Notes: generated by a model not told the origin, from the letters alone. Shown: positions 36,890-44,765, counted from the first letter of the stretch. The stretch: 64,000 bases of DNA from Pseudoalteromonas sp. NBT06-2 (GCF_002276045.1 NZ_NQMR01000011.1:1-64000), one strand, 5' to 3'. A program made the numbers and translations.

Positions 36890-38488
36890 CTAAGTTATTG
36901 AGCTTTTAGCGAGGTAATTCCATGGCAAATAATTTTTAGGATTAGCTTTTACTTGCTCATGCTCTCGTTGTAATGCGGTGAAGTAGTCAAAGACATTGAT
37001 ACCAGCCTCACTTGCCGTCGCGATAACCGAGGTAATTACATCACCAATCGTTGCGCCCAGTAAGGTTTTGTGGAACATCGCGTTTTTTCTGTCTCTGACG
37101 ATAATTTTGAGCATCGCTTCAATACGGTTATTATCTATTTTCACGCCTTCTGTTTTGCAGAAGTAGCTCAGACCGACATAGTGTTTGATAAAATAGCGAA
37201 TAGCTTTGCCTAAGCCGCTATTTTCTTCAACGGTTTCGTTGGCAAAGTGTGTTTCTCCCCACAATTTTATTTCTTCCATAATGGGCATTGAGTGTTGCTG
37301 ATGATATATAAGCCTTGCGCTGGGGCTTAAGTTTTCTTCTTTGGTGTAATCATCATTGACCCATATTTCACCATAGCGCTCAAGGACATACTCAACTTCT
37401 TCAGGAAAGTGATTAATAACATCAACAAATTGTCGCCTAGCATGGCTATTACATAGTGACGTGATTGCCTCCCTCACCGTCGGGCGATTACTCGCAAGGG
37501 CATCGCTCATGATAAGTGGCTTAGCGTAGGATTGGCTGCGTTTGTGCAAAATACTGTCGATGAATTCACCCGCATGGCCAATGTTGGTTTCAAATAAAAC
37601 AATGTGGTGGTTATCCGCAATGGTGGCGATAACGCCTGAGGTATAAACGCCTGTGCGTGTACGGGTTTTATCACTGTTACGTGCTTGTTTCTCGATTGGC
37701 TTTGCGTCAAGAATGCGGTTGGTGGTGTCGTCTAAATAGTAATGTTTGGCGTCGCTCGCTAAATTAAAGAGCAATTGGTATATGGGATAAATATCATTAC
37801 AAACAAGCTCTACTTGGTCAAAGACCGTTGAGGCGGTGATTTTTACCCCGAGTAACTTTTGAATACTGCTTTGGCGATAAAAAGGCAACCCCGCAAAGTA
37901 TTTGTAAATTGCCATGAGTGAGCGGGCTGAATAACCATACTTTTGATTACTTAAGCCATCGGTTAATACCTCATCAGGCAATGGCGCAGTAAAATAAGCA
38001 CCGCAGGTATTACAACGCAGACGCTCTATCACATGCTGCTCGGGTTTAAACGGGCTTTGCCCTGTGATACGCAGCAAGCTACCTGGCTCAGTTTTATATA
38101 CTTTACCCGTTAAGCACTCAATACAGCTGTCACCTTTATTAAGGTCTTTTAGTGGGTGAACGATAATCGTGGGTTTAACAGGCGTGAAGCCCTCTTCACC
38201 ATCATTTTTATGCTTTTTGTTTTTCTTGTTTGATAACGTTTTCGCTTTTTTAAGCACTGAGCCTAGCTTTTCAGATGATTTTTCAATACCCAATAATTTA
38301 CGCAATTTATGCACGGTAACGTCGTGGTTTGCTAAGCGAGTTTGCGTGGTCGCTAAGGTCATTAAAGCGTCAAGCAATAATTGATAGTCTTCGGGACTCA
38401 ACGCCAGATTATTTTCTTTGGCTTCACTGACGCGCTCTATTAACGCTTCAAGTGCTTGTCCATCAATATCGGTAAAAGGCTTACTCAC
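36890..38488 (-). CDS. tnpC: IS66 transposase TnpC
   Basis: The 532-residue DDE transposase of the element, of normal length for the family. The N-terminal third has a helical leader and a zinc-binding region (CIECLTGKV, then CNTCGAYF). The catalytic core shows Asp in YYLDDTTN, Asp in IMSDALASNRP and Glu in NNRIEAMLKI. The typical ending (DRKNAMF, then a helix with SVIATASEAGIN) is present. The frame is intact. TnpC alone is usually not sufficient for IS66 transposition, which also requires TnpA and TnpB. Confidence 0.97.
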   Translation of the reverse strand: MSKPFTDIDGQALEALIERVSEAKENNLALSPEDYQLLLDALMTLATTQTRLANHDVTVHKLRKLLGIEKSSEKLGSVLKKAKTLSNKKNKKHKNDGEEGFTPVKPTIIVHPLKDLNKGDSCIECLTGKVYKTEPGSLLRITGQSPFKPEQHVIERLRCNTCGAYFTAPLPDEVLTDGLSNQKYGYSARSLMAIYKYFAGLPFYRQSSIQKLLGVKITASTVFDQVELVCNDIYPIYQLLFNLASDAKHYYLDDTTNRILDAKPIEKQARNSDKTRTRTGVYTSGVIATIADNHHIVLFETNIGHAGEFIDSILHKRSQSYAKPLIMSDALASNRPTVREAITSLCNSHARRQFVDVINHFPEEVEYVLERYGEIWVNDDYTKEENLSPSARLIYHQQHSMPIMEEIKLWGETHFANETVEENSGLGKAIRYFIKHYVGLSYFCKTEGVKIDNNRIEAMLKIIVRDRKNAMFHKTLLGATIGDVITSVIATASEAGINVFDYFTALQREHEQVKANPKNYLPWNYLAKSSIT

Positions 38489-38697
38489 GATACATCCAGT
38501 ATTCAGTATGGGTTACAGGTTGATTTGACGGACATTATGATCCGATAAAATGAAAAATCAAGTAATAATCTCTTTATTATTTCACCCTAAAAAGTGATCG
38601 GTTTTTTGCCATGATAGATCGTTATTGCACGGCAAGAGCATTACGAATTTTATACAAGTTTAGTTTGAAATTTAATCTAAACAGACTTGTGTGGAGC

Positions 38698-39104
38698 TTA
38701 AATCTGTAGATTTTTTTGAACCAGCATATAAAAACAGTTTATTTGATTTGTTTTTTTCAAAAAGGCGATGTCAATACCATTTATAATGCTCTTGCCCTGA
38801 TCGTTATTGCTCAACAGTTGCCGTAATTGTTTTGCGATGAGTGGTTCAATGTTATTGTTTGAACTCGGCCACGAGGTAAACTTGCCTTTAGATAAGCGCT
38901 TGGTCATCAGCCAAAAACCAGTGCCGTCATATGATAATGCACGCACCATGGTTTTATTGCGATTGATAAAACAAACACAGTGCCTGAACGTGGATTTTGG
39001 ATGAGTTTATGACGGCAAATAGCGGCTAAACCATCAATACCTTGACGAAAATCTGCGTGTGCAATAGCGACTAATATATGGGTATCAGCGGTGAGGTGGA
39101 TCAT
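38698..39104 (-). pseudogene. tnpB: IS66 accessory protein TnpB, frameshifted
   Basis: The two halves of TnpB lie in different frames. The first frame has the family motif DFRQGIDGLAAICRH and NPRSGTVFV. The second has NKTMVRALSYDGTGFWLMTKRL and then KGKF. Adding one base to a run of four A on the plus strand (38968-38971) restores FVFINRNKTMVRAL, the expected sequence. The lesion is thus a 1-nt homopolymer loss, like that in the portal gene. Its start overlaps the end of tnpA by ATGA. Without TnpB the element should transpose poorly. Confidence 0.9.
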
Positions 39105-39466
39105 GACTTCATTGCGCCAACGAGTGAAATAAGCATGTCACTATTAACAACGCCAGATAAATGCATCTGATCGCCACTGGCAAAGCACAGCTCAACCTTT
39201 ACAGACGGCTGTGTTGGTGAGTCTGAAATAGGTAAATGAACAAATTGCGGCTTTACCTTGGTGGGCACAGTACAGTGTCGCCATTGCTTGAGCTGACTGC
39301 CGCTGAGCCTTAGTGCAGATGTTATTTGGCTAGAGGAATAATGATGAAGTAATGCGACGGCTTGCTCACGCAATTCGGTAGGTGTTGGCACTTGACGGCC
39401 ATTTCGGTTGCTACGCCAGTGCTCAAAAGCAGTAACGACTATTGATAATTGATCTTGGTTTAACAT
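39101..39466 (-). CDS. tnpA: IS66 accessory protein TnpA
   Basis: A 121-residue helix-turn-helix protein, the first gene of the element. The region REQAVALLHHYSSSQITSAL followed by LRLSGSQLKQW is the typical DNA-binding part. The C-terminal portion (VELCFASGDQMHLSGVV) is the conserved beta segment of the family. It is translationally coupled to tnpB by ATGA. Confidence 0.9.
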   Translation of the reverse strand: MLNQDQLSIVVTAFEHWRSNRNGRQVPTPTELREQAVALLHHYSSSQITSALRLSGSQLKQWRHCTVPTKVKPQFVHLPISDSPTQPSVKVELCFASGDQMHLSGVVNSDMLISLVGAMKS

Positions 39467-39546
39467 GATTGCATCCTAGTAGTGGAGGTTGCACTCATTA
39501 AATCAGATCACAAAATGGAAGTTGATCTATGCTGCCGTAAGCTCAC

Positions 39547-39554
39547 GCAAAAAC
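39547..39554. repeat. 8-bp target site duplication, right copy
   Basis: The second copy of GCAAAAAC, adjoining the right inverted repeat of the IS66 element. Confidence 0.95.
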
Positions 39555-39848
39555 TGCAAATGAAGCTTATCTAATGCCGTTAAGTCTGACTTCTCTATAT
39601 TGCCTTCGGAAAGTTGCTCTATTAGCTCTTCAGCATGTGAGCGATAGTAATGATAAGTGCGTTCACTTATGCCAGCTTTGATTGCTGCATACTTAGCAGG
39701 AAGTCGCTCACGGTACTTCTCAAATTGCTCTATGAGCGCCTTTGTAAGCTTTGGTTTTCTGCCAGTCATAATGGGACCTTGTTATTATTATTTTTTGATT
39801 TGGGCAGCGCTTCGCGCTAAGGAGAGCCAGTTCTCTTTTATGATGGTC

Positions 39849-39908
39849 ACCCACATTAGTTGAGGTTTTTTAATATTCTTTAAAAGAAAAACAGCGTTTA
39901 ATGTGGGT
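39849..39908. repeat. Long inverted repeat between phage genes
   Basis: Perfect 10-bp arms (ACCCACATTA / TAATGTGGGT) enclose about 40 nt that contain a T-rich segment and an A-rich segment able to pair with each other. A separate short hairpin (AGCGC-TTC-GCGCT) lies about 30 bp to the left and a GCCGC-ATT-GCGGC hairpin to the right. The region lies between the small terminase and endonuclease VII genes, with no frame of its own. Confidence 0.6.
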
Positions 39909-39985
39909 AAAGTTGAAAATCACAGGAGAGGAGGCTGAAATAATACTGGCTAAGATTCGCCGCATTGCGGCGGCATAAAGCAAAA

Positions 39986-40519
39986 TTAGAGCTTGTAGCG
40001 TGCTACTTGTTTCTTTAATTCTTTGATTGCTTGTTCGTGTTTAGCGATGGTTTCAGGCCTCTTTGCACTTTTAGCAAGAGCCTTAAGCTTTTTAATCTTT
40101 ATATCAATATCGGTCTTATGCTTATAGTGATACGGATTATGACTAAAGTCCTTAGCCCAATACTTAAGAAGATTTTCAAAAACAACTTTAATATCAGTAC
40201 TTTTGCCAAAGGTATTCGCCCAATTAATAATCTTTCCCTCAAGCGAATTGCAATGTCGGTGCAAAGGATCTCTCATGTGACCAGTGCCGTAATCATGATC
40301 GCCAACTGGATCTTTTAATATAGGCAATTGGCACACAGGACAGATACCATTTTGTTCTTCAAGTTTCTTTAGTACAAATGGCTTGATTTGAGGTTGAGTT
40401 AGCTTAGCTGTTATCATTATTTTTATAGCCTTATCTGAAGTTTTAATGTGGGAGCTCAACAAGCGAAGTACAGTATCTCTAACTATCGTATTTGCTATCT
40501 TCTTCACCCCGATATTCAA
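39986..40519 (-). CDS. Phage endonuclease VII-like Holliday junction nuclease
   Basis: A 177-residue protein with the endonuclease VII core. CPVCQLP provides one zinc pair. The motif DHDYGTGHMRD follows, close to the family's DHDHxTGxxRG with its catalytic residues. HRHCNSLEGKI follows in place of the usual LCxxCNxxLG. The third zinc ligand is therefore His instead of Cys. T4-type enzymes resolve branched DNA before packaging. A basic N-terminal stretch and a lysine-rich C-terminal helix flank the core. It lies in the same orientation as the terminase genes, consistent with a late recombination and packaging role. The frame is intact. Confidence 0.8.
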   Translation of the reverse strand: MNIGVKKIANTIVRDTVLRLLSSHIKTSDKAIKIMITAKLTQPQIKPFVLKKLEEQNGICPVCQLPILKDPVGDHDYGTGHMRDPLHRHCNSLEGKIINWANTFGKSTDIKVVFENLLKYWAKDFSHNPYHYKHKTDIDIKIKKLKALAKSAKRPETIAKHEQAIKELKKQVARYKL

Positions 40520-40591
40520 CTGGTGTTGAGGGGGTTGAGCTGAATGAAGGGAGAGGCCTAATACATGAAAGTAAACAAAGGCCTCAATAGA

Positions 40592-41179
40592 TTATGCAGT
40601 TGCCACCAGGCGCTTATACGCATCGCCTTGAACGAATTCATCAAACGCATGCGTGTAACAGTAATAAAAACCATTAACTTCACACCATTCTTCTATAGTA
40701 CGCGTTGAGCCATCTTTACGGACCTTACACCACGGCAAATGTATTCCTTCTTCTTGAAGAATGAACACAAATGTAATGCCAAGCTGTTCAGCAATATGTA
40801 TGTATTTCATTGCCTCAGCTATATCTCTAAAGCAGCCTTTAATTTCAAAAAATATTCGCTTATTTAAATTAGAAACAGCGTCAGGCTGATGAGTGTGTTT
40901 TATTGAATATTCAACTTTGTGCTCAATCGGTTCGTACTTCGCATTTTTTAGCAAAGTATTATTAAACATGTGAAATTCAGGCCATGAGCGGTACGGAGCA
41001 GGTGCAGGAGCTATTTTAAGGAAGTTATCACTATCAGATACTCTAGGCTGTTGCTTGGCTTTGTTATAGCCATTCCAATCTACATCATGAAGATGGGCAA
41101 TTGCTAATTCTGAATACTCAAGATGCTGCATATGAGTTAGCTCGTTGATTTGTTCTTTAGTTGTAATTTCACCAAGCAT
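40592..41179 (-). CDS. Phage T7-type endonuclease I-like nuclease
   Basis: A 195-residue protein whose C-terminal 110 residues match the T7 endonuclease I pattern: AKYEPIEHKVEYSI, Asp in QPDAV, then FFEIKGCF, and later RTIEEWCEVNGF in place of the family's TSYGEFCEKHGI. The Asp, Glu and Lys form a PD-(D/E)xK site with spacing close to that of T7. The N-terminal 85 residues are an extra region I do not recognise. Such enzymes cut four-way junctions and branched phage DNA. It is followed by an endonuclease VII-like gene, so the element carries two junction nucleases of different folds. Confidence 0.75.
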   Translation of the reverse strand: MLGEITTKEQINELTHMQHLEYSELAIAHLHDVDWNGYNKAKQQPRVSDSDNFLKIAPAPAPYRSWPEFHMFNNTLLKNAKYEPIEHKVEYSIKHTHQPDAVSNLNKRIFFEIKGCFRDIAEAMKYIHIAEQLGITFVFILQEEGIHLPWCKVRKDGSTRTIEEWCEVNGFYYCYTHAFDEFVQGDAYKRLVATA

Positions 41180-41192
41180 GAAACACCTCTCA

Positions 41193-41438
41193 TTATGCTA
41201 TCAAGCAGGGTTTAAGATTCCCTGAATGTAACGCAAGTAAGTCATAATGATGTCTTTGCAGTCTAAATGGCTTATTACAAAGTAGTGCTGCATTACGTGG
41301 CTTGCAGCCTAGAATGCCAGATATTTTTTCGTAATCGTATATTTGTTTTACCGATCCACGACCATCATATATAACCAGACCATGCTTCTTGAAAAATGCT
41401 AGAAGGTCATCTAGCGTAAACTCTTCAAAGGGCTTCAT
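41193..41438 (-). CDS. Small protein of unknown function
   Basis: An 81-residue protein, first in the right-hand phage transcript and 13 bp before the endonuclease I gene. It has an acidic N-terminal helix (EEFTLDDLLAFFKKHGL) and a basic, Cys-containing C-terminal half (GCKPRNAALLCNKPF). No known motif, signal sequence or membrane segment is seen. A GGGAGAAACAAA stretch precedes the start and could serve as ribosome site. The 22-bp repeat lies about 60 bp upstream. Confidence 0.6.
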   Translation of the reverse strand: MKPFEEFTLDDLLAFFKKHGLVIYDGRGSVKQIYDYEKISGILGCKPRNAALLCNKPFRLQRHHYDLLALHSGNLKPCLIA

Positions 41439-41499
41439 TTTGTTTCTCCCACCTCTTATTCTTATACCCTTACTTTACCAACTCACACTCTTATATCAA

Positions 41500-41521
41500 G
41501 TATTATTTACAATTTTATTAT
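41500..41521. repeat. 22-bp repeat, copy 2 (ATTTACAATTTTATTA core)
   Basis: Identical to the copy near 32.5 kb and in the same orientation. It lies about 60 bp upstream of the first gene of the right-hand phage transcript. A related partial match (GTATTTACAATA) lies 100 bp further to the right. Confidence 0.7.
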
Positions 41522-41633
41522 CTTTTTAATAACACAATTAATTGCCATCAAACATATGAATGTGACGGCATATAAGTGCTAATATTTTATTTATATCAGT
41601 ATTTACAATAAGGATATATAAACATGTATATAT

Positions 41634-41651
41634 TACTTATACCGATAAGTA
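41634..41651. promoter_or_regulatory. Operator-like dyad TACTTAT-ACCG-ATAAGTA
   Basis: A perfect inverted repeat with 7-bp arms and a 4-bp centre, in the non-coding region upstream of the phage transcript. The size and symmetry suit a dimeric repressor, but no repressor gene is seen nearby. Confidence 0.4.
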
Positions 41652-41805
41652 TATCAACGCCATGCAAGTGACAGTATAGAATTTATATCAATATAGAAAT
41701 AATAATTATACTCTTGTCTTATAACTTTTATATTAAGATAAATATAAGTCAGAGGCGCTAAAAATATACTCACGCGTACAGAAAAAAGCATTATTTACCA
41801 CCTTA

Positions 41806-42609
41806 TTAAAAAGGCAGTTTACACATCCATCTTTTGTGCTCAAATTCCTCAATCATTTGCAGTACAGGCTGATGATTTTTGAACAACCAGCGCTTCGTTT
41901 GTTGCTTATATCGCTCACTGACGGAGCATGCTTGAGACTTGATTAGTGATGCGATGCACATAATTGAATTCGTATTGTAACCGCCAAAATAATATATGGT
42001 TGAGCGTATAGAGTCTTCCCAATTCTTCGTTGACAATGCGATATAGATTGCAGCCAAGACTACATTTTTAGCATCACCATTAATCTTTAGATTTTGCTGG
42101 AGCTCAATGTGATCTTTAGGTCGTTCATAATTAAAATTAGCTAGCAAGTAAGCATAAATTTCATCTACTGACTTCTTTTGTCTAACCCCATAAACAACAT
42201 AGCAAACTGCCTGAACACTAAAAACAGCTTCATCACTATTGTGGGTAGACCGACAGCTCTCAGCCGCCAATTCCAGTATCTGGAAAAGGGGGATATCCAG
42301 CATTCCAATGACCCCTGCGCGAATCGCTGCGCCGCTTCCAGTGCTTTCTTGCATGTAGTTTATATCGCCTTGCAGCAGCCAAAATTCAGTAGCATCATCA
42401 AAATTAGTAACAGTATTTTGCTGGCCCCACTTCATGAAACACTCACTAAAATCAAGATCATTCATTAATGCATCTGCTGTACTAGCGAGCATTAATGAAT
42501 GCGATGAAATTGCGCTTTTAGCACTTGTTAGCTCAAGAAGATTGTATGTCTTAATTGTTGTGCTTTCGAACTCAAGCCCAATAAAGTTCCCAACGATTCC
42601 ACCGATCAT
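41806..42609 (-). CDS. ADP-ribosylglycohydrolase (DraG)-like protein, metal site lost
   Basis: A 267-residue, all-helical protein with the landmarks of the DraG/ARH fold: GGIVGNFIGLEFE at the N-terminus, GSGAAIRAGVIGM near residue 90, THNSDEAV near 120 and FGGYNTNSIMCIASL near 210. Active members bind two metal ions through a (T/S)DDT motif and a GGDTD motif. Here these read SSHSLM and GGYNTNS, so the acidic ligands appear replaced. Removal of ADP-ribose by the usual mechanism is therefore unlikely, and a binding or regulatory role is more plausible. Its start overlaps the stop of the 96-residue gene by ATGA, and it is the last gene of the operon. The alignment was made by eye. Confidence 0.65.
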   Translation of the reverse strand: MIGGIVGNFIGLEFESTTIKTYNLLELTSAKSAISSHSLMLASTADALMNDLDFSECFMKWGQQNTVTNFDDATEFWLLQGDINYMQESTGSGAAIRAGVIGMLDIPLFQILELAAESCRSTHNSDEAVFSVQAVCYVVYGVRQKKSVDEIYAYLLANFNYERPKDHIELQQNLKINGDAKNVVLAAIYIALSTKNWEDSIRSTIYYFGGYNTNSIMCIASLIKSQACSVSERYKQQTKRWLFKNHQPVLQMIEEFEHKRWMCKLPF

Positions 42610-42896
42610 TTTTTTTCCAACTTTAAGACATCAGGACTAAGCCCATCGATTAATGAAATAAGCTGAGCATAACTAGCAACGTATTCGCTGCCCTCTCCGA
42701 TTAATTCATAGCAGCTTCCTGTATGAGTTCTTACAAGATTGTCTTCAATGTATAAAATTCGAGATGAGCATAAGTAGTCATTTTCTTTAAAGCGATTTCT
42801 CACATTGTCACTCACGACTACGGCCCACAGCACTTTAAATGGTGATAGCTCATCTACTATGGTAATCAAAGCCCAATTTCTGACTATTGTTTTCAT
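42606..42896 (-). CDS. Small protein of unknown function, coupled to DraG-like gene
   Basis: A 96-residue soluble protein with predicted beta strands (WALITIVDE, KVLWAVVVSDN, SRILYIEDNLVRTHTGSCYELIG) and a C-terminal helix. I cannot name a family. Its 3' end overlaps the DraG-like gene by ATGA and its start overlaps the stop of an upstream frame by ATGA. The product may work together with the DraG-like protein. No signal sequence is seen, so it should be cytoplasmic. Confidence 0.65.
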   Translation of the reverse strand: MKTIVRNWALITIVDELSPFKVLWAVVVSDNVRNRFKENDYLCSSRILYIEDNLVRTHTGSCYELIGEGSEYVASYAQLISLIDGLSPDVLKLEKK

Positions 42897-43132
42897 AATC
42901 TAATCCTGAAAAAACCGGAGAACAGAACAAATGGCACAGCAAAACAGAGAATTAACAAGATCGTATCATCAGTAAAAAGGTAAGATAATTCAAACGACCA
43001 ATTAAAAGGTAACCAACCAAATATGAACCTAAAGAAATGTCGCGTTTCATAAAGATTTTTTGAAGCAACTAAATACAGCGTATAACTGATTATTGCTATT
43101 CCAAAAACTCGTTCTTGAGACCTGTGAACTCC
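42893..43132 (-). pseudogene. Open frame for a small membrane protein with no normal start
   Basis: Directly after the TAA of the lipoprotein gene the same frame stays open for about 78 codons. It encodes two hydrophobic segments (VFGIAIISYTLYLVA and ILLILCFAVPFVLFSGFF) separated by an aromatic-rich loop. It ends in TGA overlapping the ATG of the next gene, as in a real operon. An AAGGAG site stands at its beginning, yet no ATG, GTG or TTG follows in frame. It could start at a rare codon, be read through from the lipoprotein gene, or be a gene that lost its start. Confidence 0.45.
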
Positions 43133-44344
43133 TTATTCTACAAGTGAATGATAGTTATTTCTGAACTCTTCAAGCATCAATCTCTCACCGTTTTTCTTCA
43201 ACATGAACTCATCAAACGCATAGCTAAAACGATTACTTGATTCACCAGAAAACGCATATCGATCTACTTCTGTTGAGTAACGCATTTTCAGCAATAACTC
43301 TTTAATTCGCTCAGGTCCACTATTTTCATATAAGTAGCTAAACGCTTTTGAATAATGACCATAAGCCACACCAGGATCATTGAAGTTCGCATTCTCATCT
43401 TCATGAGTAACCACATTAACTGGATAAAATCCTGACACTTCTTTTGCTACTTGTTGCCCTGCCAAATAAGTAGCCATGCCCTCGATGAACCACCTACCAT
43501 GAATCTGAATTGTTGGTTCTACAGGCGTACTAACATTCAACTGAATCCAGTGAATAAGCTCATGCAAAACCACTTGGTCAGAATCAGAACGGCCTGCAAC
43601 AGAATTCGGCGCAATGTTCATCCCCAATAAAGTCCCTTGGCCCCACATACTACTATTCATCCTGGCATCAAGGCACACGACAACTTTCTCTGGAATAGTG
43701 TTGTGTCCAACCAGATCAAAGTTATATAGCGCTTCATACTGCTGAATGAATTCGGTTTGTTTGTCTTTGCTAATACTATTCCAATATGAAGTCACTAGAG
43801 GGACACGTTCATTATCCTCAAGTTCATTCCAGTTTTCCGGTGCGGAAAATTCAGAATCAACATCAGTTATGTCGAGTTCATCCAATTCACCATCAGTTTG
43901 CACGTAATGCATAACCAAATAATCAATAATGGTTAATCGCTGAACTTCAACAGAATACGCAGGCCGTAGCTCTTTAAACTCTGCTTCACTAAACCCTGTT
44001 TTGCTATAAGCAGTCTGCAACTGCCCTTCAACTAGTGAAGCTGCATGCTTGTAATCGTCATCAGGCAAGCTTGGATCTCCATAAACCATGGCATTAGCTG
44101 ATTCGAAATAATGGCGGTTAAATGTTGAATGACATTCTCCAAAATCACCAAAAGCACTCGGGTCACTCGGAGCGTATAAGCCAGTAATATCAGCTGACTT
44201 AAATTCACCGGTAACATAAGTCATACCACCTGAATTGCCGCCGTTATTAGCACTGCCATTGCTTCCTGAGTCTGAATCACTACCACCGCCACCACACGCA
44301 ACAAGAAATAAAGAAAGGATACTGACAATTAGATATTTACTCAT
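43133..44344 (-). CDS. Secreted lipoprotein, HExxH zinc metallopeptidase-like
   Basis: A 403-residue protein. The first 18 residues form a lipoprotein signal (LSLFLVACGGGG) with lipobox Cys17, followed by a Gly/Ser/Asn linker. The catalytic motif VVLHELIHWIQ lies near residue 260 and WFIEGMATYLAG follows about 35 residues later. This His-Glu-x-x-His plus downstream Glu arrangement is that of gluzincins, such as peptidase MA-like proteins. The N-terminal part (50-230) has no recognised domain. The residue after the Cys is Gly, so sorting to the outer membrane is expected. It overlaps the end of the upstream 142-residue gene by 8 bp and is the only clearly exported protein of this operon. Confidence 0.8.
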   Translation of the reverse strand: MSKYLIVSILSLFLVACGGGGSDSDSGSNGSANNGGNSGGMTYVTGEFKSADITGLYAPSDPSAFGDFGECHSTFNRHYFESANAMVYGDPSLPDDDYKHAASLVEGQLQTAYSKTGFSEAEFKELRPAYSVEVQRLTIIDYLVMHYVQTDGELDELDITDVDSEFSAPENWNELEDNERVPLVTSYWNSISKDKQTEFIQQYEALYNFDLVGHNTIPEKVVVCLDARMNSSMWGQGTLLGMNIAPNSVAGRSDSDQVVLHELIHWIQLNVSTPVEPTIQIHGRWFIEGMATYLAGQQVAKEVSGFYPVNVVTHEDENANFNDPGVAYGHYSKAFSYLYENSGPERIKELLLKMRYSTEVDRYAFSGESSNRFSYAFDEFMLKKNGERLMLEEFRNNYHSLVE

Positions 44345-44765
44345 AGTTTTTCCTTTTTGTGTTAACTAGTTGAATTCGATTTTTGTGATACCTTTTAAGC
44401 CCTCTCTGAGTGCTAATAACCACCCAAAATATATTGCCTTTAGTATCAAACATATCATCCGAAAGGATTGACTCATCGCTTTTAAGCATTGGCTGTATGA
44501 ACCATCCTAGTTTCAGATTTTTATAGTGAAAGAAGCCAAGTTGACATAAATCCAACTCACTAATTCGTCCTTTAAATTGAGCTTTAAGTGCTTTGATTAC
44601 TGATTTTTCAGCTTCTTCAGTGCAAATAATCTTTTGCAATGTTGGCGTAATCACAACCCTCACCGTTCCGCCATTCAAGTATTTGCGAGCTTGAAGTGGA
44701 TGCTCATGCAAAACCCTAACTACGTTAAAATTTAGGGTAGCTATACGGTCTAATAATCTACTCAA
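44337..44765 (-). CDS. Protein of unknown function
   Basis: A 142-residue basic protein that I do not recognise. It begins with a helix (SRLLDRIATLNFNVVRVL) and is followed by mixed beta strands (GTVRVVITPTLQKIICTEEAE, GWFIQPML, FWVVISTQ), ending in a basic tail (GLKRYHKNRIQL). It overlaps both neighbours by 8 bp, so all three are translated together. It has no signal peptide. Confidence 0.6.
   Translation of the reverse strand: MSRLLDRIATLNFNVVRVLHEHPLQARKYLNGGTVRVVITPTLQKIICTEEAEKSVIKALKAQFKGRISELDLCQLGFFHYKNLKLGWFIQPMLKSDESILSDDMFDTKGNIFWVVISTQRGLKRYHKNRIQLVNTKRKNYE

Larger units (their letters stand above)
36795..39546 (-). mobile_element. IS66-family insertion sequence, 2752 bp
   Basis: A complete element carrying tnpA, tnpB and tnpC in that order on the minus strand. 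Its ends form an imperfect inverted repeat: GTGAGCTTACGGCAGC is shared by both ends, and the match continues with one mismatch into TAG. It is flanked by an exact 8-bp duplication. The length and three-gene layout are normal for IS66. It sits inside the small terminase gene. tnpB is frameshifted, which may make this copy immobile unless helped in trans. Confidence 0.95.
36431..39769 (-). pseudogene. Phage small terminase-like gene split by IS66 element
   Basis: The two ends of one gene lie on either side of the insertion. The 5' part encodes 74 residues with a helix-turn-helix-like region (KYAAIKAGISERTYHYYRSH) typical of small terminases. The 3' part encodes 118 residues beginning QSANDGSGKYRLN and ending in a Gln-rich helix and QSQDSNND. 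Removing the element and one copy of the 8-bp duplication joins them in frame (LHLQFL-QSANDG) into a 192-residue protein. The position just before the large terminase supports the role in recognising phage DNA for packaging. The assignment rests on this context and the HTH rather than on a firm motif. The element supplies six foreign residues and a stop to the 5' part. Confidence 0.75.
41439..41805. other. Non-coding AT-rich region between phage block and next operon
   Basis: No gene is supportable. It contains the second copy of the 22-bp repeat and an 18-bp dyad, both listed separately. A further inverted repeat (TTATATT / AATATAA, 6-nt loop) lies about 100 bp before the end of the upstream operon. 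I see no clear terminator for the DraG-like gene. Confidence 0.6.

Noticed and set aside
38907..39104. Programmed frameshift in tnpB
   Set aside because: IS66 tnpB is normally a single frame, and no slippery heptamer with stimulatory structure is visible; a 1-nt loss explains it.
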